NCBI GenBank assembly: GCA_942486035.1
Contig: CALNXK010000070.1
Coordinates: 2,180,001-2,244,000, forward strand
Reading direction: 5' to 3'
Length of the DNA: 64,000 nucleotides
Source of the DNA: Porites lobata
Lineage: Eukaryota > Cnidaria > Anthozoa > Scleractinia > Poritidae
The translations under genes were made by a program, and so were the position numbers. Below, one piece after another: positions 38,301-50,300 of this stretch. Below the pieces are notes generated by a model. That model was not told the DNA's origin. It did not search any database and saw only the letters and a list, made by a program, of their open reading frames with translations. Numbering within the stretch: the stretch's first letter is position 1; each line of letters opens with the position of its first letter.

Positions 38301-41300
38301 CTATGAGTTCAGTTCATGCCCATCCCCACTGCGTAGGGTTGTACCCAGTAAAGCTCACATCCTTTTCAAAACCGTAAATATCTGTTGCAGTTAATTTGTT
38401 ATTTCAGTTAAGTTTTGTTTTTCCTTTCTTTTTCGGTGTGGTAATGTATGCTAATGAACTTAAAACAAAGAAAAAAAAATTAACTGAAATAAAAAAAATT
38501 GACTGCAACATCCCCATTAACTAATATTACAAAGGCCGTTAAGGAAACAGTGGGGAGAATTCCCACTCACCCGCTTAGGAGCAACGGCTTTGGCCACAAA
38601 GTGATATTTGTGCATGGCTCGCACCCATTGACATATAGATGTACAAGCTTTGGAGACCTGAAATGAAAGCAAATACAAGTTAAACAATTACGATAGAGAG
38701 CATGTGCTCTCATACATTTACGCAGGGTGGCCCTACATTTACCAATGCACAAAAAAATAATAACTTATCTAAGATCTAACAAAAATAATCCGCAATCTCA
38801 AATGAGACTGCTAACCTATTAAGGGGTTACCGGGAGTTACAAGGGGTTACAGGGGTTAAAAAAGGTTACATGGGGTTACAGGGGTTACCAGGGGTTACAA
38901 GAGGTTACAAAGGGTTACAGAGGGTAACAAGGGGTTACAGGGGGTTGCTAGCGGTTACACAGGGTTACAATAAGTAACATGGGGTTACAAGGGGTCACAG
39001 GGGGTTACAAGAGGTTACAAAGGGTTACAAAGGGTTACAGGGGGTTAACAGGGGAAACATAGTGTTACAAGGGGTCACAGGGGGTAACAAGAGGTTACAT
39101 GGCGTTACAAAGGGTTACAGAGGGTTACAAGTGGTTACAGGGGGTTACGAGAGGTTACAAAGGGTTACAGGGGGTTAGGGGGGTAACAGGGGGTTAAAAA
39201 GGGTTACATGGGGTAACAGGGGGTTAAAAAGGGTTACATGGGGTACAAGGAGTTATAGGGGGTTACAAGGGGTTAAAAAAGGTTACAAGAGGTTACAGAG
39301 AGTTACAAGGGGTTATAGGGGGATAAAAGAGGTTACAGGGAGTTACAAGGGGTTACATGGGGTTACAAGGAGTTAAAGGGGGTTACAAGAGGTTACAAGG
39401 GGTTACAAAGGCTTACAAAGGGTTGCAAAAGGTTACAGGGGGTTAGAATGGGTAACATCGGGTTACCAGGGGTTGCAGGGGGTTACAGAAGGTTACAGGG
39501 GGTAACAAGGGGTTACAGGGGGTGACAGAAGGTTACAAGAGGTTACAGGGGGTTACAGGGGGTTACATGGGGTTACAAGGGGTTGCAGGGGGTTACAATG
39601 GATAACATGGGATTACAAGGGGTTACAGGGGGTGACAAGAGGTTACAGGGGTTACAGGGGGTTACAAGGGGTTACAAAGGGTTACAGGGGGTTCCAAGGG
39701 GTTACAAGGGGTTAGAGAAGGTTACAAGAGGTTACAGGGGATTGCAAGGGGTTACAGGGGGTTACAAGGGGTTACAGGGGGTGACAGAAGGCTACAAGAG
39801 GTTAGAGGGGGTTACAAGGGGTTACAGGGGGCTACAAGGGTTCACAGGGGGTTACAAGGGGTAACAGGGGGTTACAAGGGGTTACAGGGGGTTACAAGAG
39901 GTTACAAGGGGTTACAAAGGGTAACATGAGATTACAAGGGGTTACAAGAGGTTACAGGCGGTTACAAAGAGTTACAGGGGGTTACAATGGGTAACATGGG
40001 ATTACAAGGGGTTACAGGGGGTTACAAGAGGTTACAGGGGGTGAAAAAGGGTTACAGAGGTTACAAGGGGACACAGGGGGCTACAAGGGGTTACATGAGG
40101 TTACAAGGGGTTACAAAGGGTTATACAGGGTTACAAGGGGTTACAATGGGTAACATGGGATTACAAGGGGTTACAAGAGGTTACAGGGGGTTACAAGGGG
40201 TTACAGGGGGTGACAAAGGGTTACAGGGGGTTACTGGAGGTTATAATAAGTAACACGGGGTTACAAGAGGTTACAGGGGTTTACAAGGGGTCACAGGGGG
40301 TTACAAGGGGTTACAGGGGGTAACATGGGGTTGCAGGGGGTTACAAGAGGTTACAGGGGGTTACAAAGGGTTACAGGGGGTTACAAGAGGTTACAGCGGG
40401 TTACAAAGGGTTACAGAGGGTTACAAGGGGTTACAAGAGGTTACAGGGGGTAAAAGAGGTTACAGCGGGTTACAAGTTGTTACAGGGGGTTACAAAGGGT
40501 TACAGGGGGCTACAAGGGGTCACAGGGGGTTGCAAGGGGTTACAGGGGGTTACAAGAGTATACGGGGGGTTACAAAGGGTTACAAGTGGTACAAGGGGTT
40601 ACAAAGGCTTACAGTAACAAAGGGTTACAGGGGGTTACAAGGGGTAATATGGCGTTGCAGGGGGTTATAGAATGTTACAAGAGGTTACAAGGGGTTACAG
40701 GGGGTGACAGAAGGTTACAAGAGGTTACAAGGGGTTACAGGGGGTTACAAGGGTTTACATGGGGTTACAAGGGGTGACAGGGGGTTACAAGGGGTAACAT
40801 GGGGTTACAAGGGGTTACAAGAGGCTAGAAAGAGTTATAAAGGGTTACAGGGGGTTAGAAGGGGTTAGAAGGGGTTACAGGAAGTTACAATGGGTAACAT
40901 GGGATTACAAGGGGTTACAGGGGTTACAAGAGGTTACAGGGGTTAGAAAGGGTTACAGGGGGTTACAGGGGGTTACAGAGGGTTACAGGGGGTTCCAAGG
41001 GGTTTCAGGGGGTTACAAGAGGTTAGAGGGGGTTACAGGAATATACAGGGGGTTACAAGGTTTTAGAGGGGGTTACAAGGGTTTAGAGGGGGTTACAGGG
41101 GTCACAGGGGGTTACAAGGGGTAACAGGGGGTTACAAGGGGTTACAGGGGGTTACAAGGGGTTATAGGGGGTTACAGGGGGTTACAAAGGGTTACAGGGG
41201 GTTACAAAGGGTTACAGAGGGTTACAAGCGGTTACAGGGGGTTACAAGGGGTTACAGGGGGTTACAATGGGTAACATGGGGTTACAAGGGGTTACAGGGG

Positions 41301-44300
41301 GTTACAAGAGGTTACAGGGGGTAACAAAGGGTTACAATGGGTAACATGAGGTTACAAGGGGTTATAGGGGGTTACAGAGGGTTACAGGGGGTTACAAGGG
41401 GTACCTATACATAATTACGAAAATCGTTATTTGAAATTACTTTAATCTATCCTTTAAGTCTTACATGAAGTGAAAGTATTGTCGCGAAAAACGTTATAAC
41501 GATGGCGTTAAAAAAGTATTAGATCCCATCGGCCTTAAAACCCCTTGCACAGGTTTACACAACATATTATTCCATATCGCTTCCACACTTAATACCCGAT
41601 CTACAGTGCAGGGGAAACCAAAGCAATAAGAAATACTACGTGGTGTAAACTTCATCAGGTGTCCAAGGGTTTCAGGCCGATGGAAATGCTAATCAAAGTT
41701 AAGCAATCTTTAGGAGGAATTTCCTTATGATGGATTTATCCTTTCCGCTACCGTTACAAGTAAAACACTCTAAAACTCCTTACTAAATGTTTGGGTTCCA
41801 TGTTGAATATGATTCTGATTTACTTTATTAGTACGTAGTTCGCAGCTCTTTCATTTGGCGTTTTTCGCGATTGTAAAAAGATGCGATGGCAAGTGTCTCA
41901 AAGATCTCAGGGTCTAAGCTGGCGAAAACGTTTGTGTCTTAATTACAAGATCCCTTGCATAAGTGGACAAATATTTACCTTGGCTATTGCAGCAGGCTGG
42001 AAATCTTCGTTTTCAATGTACGGTTGGATTTTCTGAATAACGGTGTCAGGAATATTATCCTAAATGTGATTCAATAAGAGATTTGAAAAAAATATTACAC
42101 CATTTATTCTGCAAGGAATTTCTGAAAGGCATGGTCGGAAGAAAATCAATGACACTTCACCTTGTCATACTTGAAGAGGCCTTCAAGGAACTTGCCAGGA
42201 TCCTGTAACAGAGCTTTTCCAGGCTCCCAATAGTCATCCACCTTGGTACCAACCTACACGAATTGTAACACATATTGTTTTATAGTAGCTCTCATTGGTT
42301 ACTTCGAGGCCACATGACAAACTGTTTCCCGCCAAACGTTTCTGAGTAGATAATGTTGCAAAATCTGCGACATCATGGGGTAACAGTGTACTTTACCACA
42401 GACTTTGAACCGCTTGGTGAGGTCAACATAAATTTGACAAGCAGACGTTTTTCTGCGTGGGCTAGACAACAAATCTTTTCATGACTGCTCCTTCGGAAAA
42501 AAGTTAAAATTGTTTTATAGAATCTCAATGTTTCCCTTAGATTCACCTCGGGATTGAGATTCTGACCTCGACATTCTCGAAACAAGTCATCAAGTGTTTG
42601 ATAACAGACTTACAGTGGAACCTGTATAATTCGGCCGAAAGTTTGTTATTTGAAAAAGTGTTTAAAACAATGACGACCAAAAAAAATTGACATCTGACCT
42701 CGCCCACTGAGTATTTCAGTAATCCGTAGTAGCGTCATTATAAATAGGTTCAATGGCATCTGGAAAGGCAAATCTATTATTGAAAGGCAAATGGCTGTGG
42801 AACAAAGAGCAACTCTGTCTATGGCGACACCAAGTGCTGTCTTAGAGAGAGTCAAATAATAACTGAAGGGACATAGGGCGCTTATTAGGACGGCGTCTGT
42901 CTTATTATAAGGTACTTGTTGGACTACATTTACGAGCAGTGCAAGTCAACAAGTGACTAAAACACCCTACTTGAGCTATTGTTCAAGTAGCGTTCTTATT
43001 TTGCATACCTTCTCTCCAGCAACCTTCTTCGCTTTGACGCCTTTCATGATACTGACAGCTTCAATCACCAGCTTTACTCCGGGAGGAGGACGCTGAAGGG
43101 CTCGAACCTGTTACGAAGGCAAACACAAAATACACTCAATAGAGACCTTTAGATTCGAGGACGAGACTTAACTTAAAGTTTTTTCGCGTATTGTAAAAAA
43201 AAAGAAGCTGACACCCCGGAACTGAGCTTCACTGTACCTTTTTTCAACAGAAAAGTTAGCATTGTTATCTTTATTGAAGAAGGTTAAGCCCTCTTCCGAT
43301 GGCAAAATGAAAAACATTCTAAAAATTGATAACCTCCTTTCGCCACTACTACCTTCTCGCTAAAACTCGTAGTAGAATGACGACGGCTGTCACGTTTTCC
43401 CGCTAAAATGACGCTGGTTCACGCGCGCGCACAACTTAGTGTTGAGAAAACTTCGCTCTCGTTGTCGTCTTCGTACTAGAATCTAAAGGACTCTAATAAC
43501 CTAGCTCCAGAGTCAGTGAAATTCTGAGTCGACTGACACAACTGTAAGACTGGATATGAAAGGCGGAAAACATCAGAGAAAAACAAAAACAGTGCTGCAG
43601 TTTGTGTTGGAAGTTCCCTGACGGTACACAATCTTTAGTCTCTTGTTCACTAATTGTGAAGGGATAAATTAAAGCGATGTCTATATTTCTTAAGGACGGG
43701 CTATTAAGAAACGTTCTAGGGGGTCGGGGGAAGCAGAGCCGCATGAATTTTTTTTTCCGTTAACGCTTCGCTTGTATGAATTTTGTTAGGCCAGCATATG
43801 AATATTTTTCAGGGTCACTTAACGTGCATGAACTTTTTTTCATTTCATTTTCTCTTGGGCGTGTTTTTTAAATTCGGCCGCCCCCTCATAAGTTTTCTAA
43901 TGATTCGTCCCTTAGTAAGATCAGGAATGACAGAAATGCTATTGAACGTTGGGCACCTTCAAGTCCACAAAAACATATCACAGGAAGTCTGACGGGCTTC
44001 TAACCATTCCACGCTATTAACTATGGTATAACCATTTAAATAAAAAAACCAAGAAGTCACTCTTCTGCTGTATGCAGCTTTTAAACGTCGTTAATCCGTG
44101 GTAAAGATACCAAATTGTCACTTAACAAATACAATTTTGTGACAGATGATTATCTGCCTTTTTTCCTCACCTCAACCACATCTGTTTTGTTCAAGGACTT
44201 AAGACTTGTTAAGGCAGCTTCCTATAAATATAATAAATCCAACATGGAATAACACACGGAAAAGGATAAGTGAATAAGTTCTGGAGATTGCTCGGGTCTT

Positions 44301-47300
44301 TCTGCTTAAAAAGGTATTATCAAGGGAATTTTCCCAAGTTTTCTTGTAAACTGTGCAACCATTATATAGATTCACTGACTGGCGCACAAAATAACCCCTC
44401 AACAACAAGAGAAAGACAATTAATCTCCAAGGGGTAAGCAAACCACAATCAATAGCTTTTGACCGATTTTCCCAAATGACACTGCGAAAGTTATGATCGT
44501 GGCCTTATACTTTCAATCTCCTAAAAAAATGAATAGACTACAAAACAGCCCGTATTTTTTCGTAGTGCAAGAACGCGGGAGCGGTCAAACAAAAGTACTG
44601 AGGAGAGGGAGGAGCGAGGGTTAAAACAAAGAGTGAGTCTGGAAAGAGACGCGAAAAGTTTTTCTTTTCTTTCGCCTCACACGCTCGTTCGCGCAAAAAT
44701 CTCACGCGGGCGCCTTGAAAAATCGACTGTTTTGCAGTCTAATTAATGAAATAATGAAAATATGATGAATAATGCCGCACCAATGCTGGAAGGGCCTCGT
44801 CCAAATCTCTCTGAGCATCGTCCGCGATGGCCTGGGTCTCAGCGGCTTTCTTACCAGCCTCTTCTTCCTCTCGTTGTACAACAACTTTGGTCTCATTGGC
44901 AACCACCTAACCATGATAAACATGGAAACAACGTGAGCTACCATAGAAAAGCATACACTCTGTTTACATGCTTCCATTGACTCCGCCCTGGTTATTAGAT
45001 CACAGAAGACTGAATAGGGCCATTGTAAAACAAATGATACACACCTAATTGACCACTCCAGAAAATACCATAACATACCATAATGCTCTTTGTTTGTCAC
45101 CCCCACATTTTGCATAAGAATTGTCGTCAGTTTCTCTAGGGAGTTAAAATGGCCCCAAAGAAACTGAAAACAATGCTTATGCAAAATTTTGGGGTGACAA
45201 TCAAAGAGCATTATGGTATGTTACGGTATTTTCTGGAGTGGTCAATAGCCTACGTTCGATATACAAAAATTCTATCATGACTCCGAGACTTTAGGGTCAA
45301 AATTGCAAATTTTTCAAGACTCCATTGTCTCGCAATTCCCAGAGGAGACTTAAGCACAAAGAAAACCAAACCAAATATAGAAAAATGACCACAAAGCCTT
45401 AGGGTCACTTTAGAATTTTAATATATCGAATGTGCTCTATTTCTATAACGTTGTCGTAGAAAAATGAACAAAGGAAAAACGCAAATAGGAATTAATTAGG
45501 CTAATTAAGCCACATTCTCACGGTGGATTCATTTGCAGCTGTTGCATTTCTCCGCTCCAATTTTTTTTATTGTTTTTCAGCTTTAAAACAACAGCAAATT
45601 CCAACAGGCAAATGCGACGTCCACGAGGAGATAATGCAAATGAATTCATTTTGCAATTGCACATCTCCCATAACACACCTTATCCCCCAAATTTTGAATA
45701 ACCTTTGTTTTTCACTTCTCCTGGTGTTACAGCCGACCCAAGAGAACTTGAAAACAATGCTTATGCAGAATTTTGGGGGGCAAATAAGGTGCATCATGGG
45801 AAATGTGCAAGTGGCGAATTAAGCTTATTAGCCTAATTAATTCCTATTTGGCTTTTTTCTTTTTTCATTTTTGTACGACAACGTCATTGAAACTATATTA
45901 GATGTATCTTACCGAGTCAACTTTGATTTTCTCCATGGTCTCGACGGTTTCTTCGGCTGCCTGAGCTAGTAAAGGCTGCATGGACTCCAATTCTTCCTGT
46001 AATTTCTCCACTTCATCAGCTGTGCTTAACAACTATGCAGCGAAGATGAGAAAAATAATAGAAATAAAACCAACAACGCCTTCAACACAGAATATAGAAC
46101 GGTTTCACGTGGCGTCACGTCGACCACATTGGCGTACAGAAAACTATAGGGAACTTTAGCAACGACGACGGCGACGGCGACGGCGACGGCGACGAGAAAG
46201 TAAAAGAAGCAATAGAGTGTATTCACATGACGTCACGGCGGCCATATTGGAGTCCCAAAACAATAAAACGACGGCCATGATGGTGTCCCAAACCAGTCCT
46301 GTGGGAGTTGAACTCTTTTCTTATCCAAACGTTTTCTTTTGTTCCAATAAATTCGCATAGATGCTGGCCACGAGAGTGAAAACACTCTATAGGTTTGATA
46401 AGCAAAACAACAACCATGCACGTGCAGCACGCCTTTTTTGTATATTTCTTTGCCGTCAATGCACGACTACGACGTGAAAATGCCTAATTTCACGTTTAAT
46501 GGAGGACGTAAAAACTGAGGGACGACGATTTTTCTTTCTCTTTCTAAACTTGAATGCGGTGCCCAAGAAATCAACCTCTGGGAAATTCGCCTTCATTTGA
46601 CATTTTCACAGAACTGGAATAAACGCGACAAAGTTTGAAACAGGAAGATTTCATTTTAAAAGTGGCGTTTCCGGTGACGTCACCACCGTCGATGCTAAGA
46701 CACCCCATTACAAGAAATGGCGGCAGCATTGTGCACAATGTAGTCTTACAGGATTTAAGCTCTTTTCCTACGTTAAGAATTCCTTTCTTTGAAGAAACTA
46801 ACACAACCGCTGGTCACGGGAATGAAAACGTTTCTATATCTGAAAACATTGGTAAGAGCGCAATTGACGCTTAAAATGGGTCGGGACTCAGCCCACTTGT
46901 TCGAAGGTCGATTAGCGCTAGCCCGGGCTTGAACAACGCGGCCCTCGACTATTTTGGGTGCAAATTTTATTAAACACTCTCTCAGCTAAACACCGACCCA
47001 GTATTATCCAAAACCCGTCATAGCTGCCAATGGCCAAACCATGACAGGAGCGTGAGATCAAGATCGCTGGATATTGGCTAAGTTCTTTTCTGCGTTTTTA
47101 TGGACCGAGACGAGGTCTAGTTCAATAAAATCGCAAAATTGAACAAGGCAAATATTCGACCGAATAGGCATGGTCAATGAAGGATTTATTATACATCCAA
47201 AACGAAAACGTTCTCTTGCGTGTGGGACTAACGCGGGAAATCCCAAGCGGGCTCGACAGGCCTATCTTGACCGCTCGGGTAGCCAATGGAAACACAGAAT

Positions 47301-50300
47301 TCGCTTCATTTTTTCCGCTGACGGATTCGACTGTAGAATAGAGAGTTTAAGCATCACGTAGACGGCAAACGGCAAACGTCAGATTCAAGTTGGGAATTTC
47401 TCAAAATAGAAAATGAGCAGGAAAAAAACAGCTCAAAGCAATTCTTATGGATAAAAAATCGCGTGAAACTACTAATTTTTTTGTGGAAATAATGAACAGT
47501 AAACGACAAGTAAAAAGGAAACTTGATCACGTGGTACAAATTTGCGTTTGCCATTTGACGCAAACGTGATGCTTAACCTCTCTAATGACATGTGATATGG
47601 ACGGGCACTTCACAAAATTCACCACGGCAAACCTCAGCGAAATTTGACAGTTGATTCTCAAACGAGGTCGGGGTCACTCACTTCTAACAATTCCTCCACT
47701 ACGTTTGAGGAAACTTGCGGCAGTTTGAGAATCAGGTCAAGCGCTTGTGTTCGTTCAACAAAGTGACATTGCATTTAGACAATAATAACATCATACCTTT
47801 CTTCACAAATTGTTTCATAACGGAAGTTCCCAATATTACGCATACTATTCAAGTGTTGCCAAAGTACTTACCTTGTCTAAACCAGTTTTTGTGCGGTTTC
47901 TTGCTGTCAATAGCTCCGACTTCTTCAAGCCAACTAACTTTCGGAAAGTCCCAAGAAGTTCCAAGTAGCTGTAGAAAAAATGAAATTGTTACAAACCAAA
48001 AAGTACTAGACGAAAAAATAAGTGATATTTTTTAACATTTTAGGTAAATTCTTGCCATTACCTGGTAGGTGTGACATAATTATGTCGCGATAACTCAGCA
48101 AGATATTGTTTAGACTTGAGGGCTACTGACTGATGAATAACTCCACATATTGTAACCTGCAGGTAAATAAGGGAAATGTGATTCCTATATGATAAAGTAT
48201 TTTTATTTGGGCCGATTATATTGGACGGATGGTTTAAAAAAAATAATCCGCATTCATCTCAAAAAGTGGCTGGAAGAAAAATGAATAAGAGATGGAAAAG
48301 AAATTGGATAAGTTATAACGATTTCTCTCATACAGAGTGATTGAACCAACGATTACTTCACATAAATGTTGTGAAATTTCTCGGTGTTTCTCAAACGACA
48401 AAGAGACTGTCCAAGTTAGCCTTCCACGCAGACGTTCTTTAGGCTTCGCCATTCGTTCCTTTGTGGGGAGGAACGCTTGACGAGGCCCAAAGAAAATCTG
48501 CTTGGGATACGATTTCCAAGTGGGTCATCTGGCGGAATGAACAAAGGCAAGTGGCCGTTGTAGAGCGCTGGGTTCAAATAAGGGGGAAGAGTATCTGTGG
48601 AGACGAAGAAATGTCGCCCTTCAGTCGAGAAGCAATGACCATTAGTAGAGGTTCGACTGTAATTTAAAAAGTTCCGAACCCTAACATACCAATCCTTCCA
48701 TTGCAGAAGAGTCTTCAAGCTCAGGGATTTCTCCAAGGAAGGTGGAGGCTACAGATCGGAGAGCTTCTTCAGGCCAAGCTGAGAACCAGTCAATGGTGCA
48801 ACAGTTCACAAGAGACGGAAACTGTCGGAGACGCGCTCGAAATATCTCACCGATTGGGCTGTAAGGCAGAAAGTAAATCAGTATATAAATAATTCACTGC
48901 AATGCGCGAAAGAGGAGGAAGCGGACAGACAGACATACTTGCTAAACTGGCATACTGTTGCCCCATTCAACCGTACTAAACAGGTTTAATTAAACAAGGT
49001 TTAAAAAATGAAAATCAGTGACAGAGAACTTAAACGCAGGCGTTTACACAGAATTCAAATGAACTTTAACATTTTATATGATTGCACTAAATTTGCCATC
49101 AATAAAAGTACAGTACGCAGCTTTTTTAAAGAATACAAATTTAAACCGTGTTTAACTAAACAGCTTTTAAACAAGTTTAAGCTTTAATACGAATGGGGAA
49201 TATGACAGCCTCAGGCAAACCGCATGTAACCACGTAGACGACCTACCTCATACATACAACTGAATGGGTGTTGGCCCTCACTCGTTTAGTGAAAGCAGAG
49301 TATAGATTGGCTTTGGTTGGTTGCATCCCCAGGTCAAGTACCACAGGTTTCATGGCTGTAAAGATCGTGTCCAGTTCATCCTGAGCGAAGATGTTAGGAA
49401 CATCGCCAGCATTCAGAATGTTATTCAGATCTTCCAAGAAACTTTCGCTTTTGATCTGCACAAAAAGAAAGCAGAATTCCCTTCGATAAAAAAGCTATAA
49501 CAAGAAAGACAGGCCCTGCAATCACTGCTTATAAACCACCTAACGATTTTCTCGCAACCCTACTGGGTAAAAAAAACATCAAATGGTGTCAAGCAACACT
49601 CTGTTGACTGTTATCTCCCAATGGTTACCTGTGTATCACTGAACAGAAACACCATGGATTTGTTCTCCACTCCTGATTTCAGCAACACTTTCTTTAGATC
49701 TTCACGCCATTCAGGAACACCATAATTCTTCGCCAGTTCGATCTGGAAACACTCATACTCAGCCCTGTAGTAAGGAAGGTAAAAAGGTGAAGAACTCATT
49801 TTCCTGTGACCGCGGCAGGATTAGCTCAGTCGGTAGACCGCTGGACTGTAGAGTGAAAGGTCGCAGGTTCGATACTCAGGAGAGGACTCAGGGCCTAAAA
49901 ACAACTGAGAAATGAACGAACTGCCTTTGCCCTACAAACGGCTGGGCCTTCGTGTGGCTCGGGTGACCTCCTCCGTTTAACGGGTATTTAAAGCTTCTTA
50001 TTAAAATTTACACAGAAAGAAAGGGAGTCGAAACAAGGATCTGAGGTCACACAAGGGGTCAATTTAATAAAACTTTTACAAGTGTAATATGCAAGTGTAG
50101 CCATTAGGGTCTCAAAACAATAGCTACACTTGTAAATTACACTTGTAGAAGTTTTAGTAAATTGACCCCAGGGAATCGAACTTGGAACCTCATGCACAGA
50201 AAGCTGCGCACTAACCGTCTGCGCTATTCCTTGTTCCTCTACAAATCCCAAAACATTAATGTACAATGTATATACTTTGTTTATGGAGAAAATCAATGAA

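Larger units (their letters stand above)
37386..46032 (-). other. DNAH1: DNAH1 exons 25-32: stalk coiled coil and microtubule-binding domain
   Basis: Exons: 46032-45913, 44906-44781, 44221-44171, 43107-43009, 42253-42161, 42059-41979, 38657-38571, 37577-37386 (window residues 1184-1466). Exons 25-26 form the ascending helix, rich in Glu and Ala (TADEVEKLQEELESM; AIADDAQRDLDEALPAL). Exons 28-31 hold the microtubule-binding head: RPPPGVKLVIEAVSIMKGV, KVDDYWEPGKALLQDPGKFL, YIENEDFQPAAIAK, CQWVRAMHKYHFV. Exon 32 is the descending helix (LAEAKARLAEVEEGIASLQA). The decamer minisatellite lies in the intron between exons 30 and 31. The donor after exon 26 is the weak GTGCGG. Confidence 0.95.

Noticed and set aside
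39583..40777. Plus-strand open frames coding GLQGVT-type repeat proteins
   Set aside because: They are translations of the decamer minisatellite, open in all frames because the unit lacks stops; no start context or splice structure.
38821..41403. CRISPR-like or centromeric satellite array
   Set aside because: Units are 10 bp with no spacers, the locus is intronic and eukaryotic, and the array is far shorter than a centromere.
42610..42960. Complete pogo-like element starting ACAGTGGAACCTGTATAATTCGG
   Set aside because: The left end resembles the CAGT-type termini, but I could not find a matching right end.
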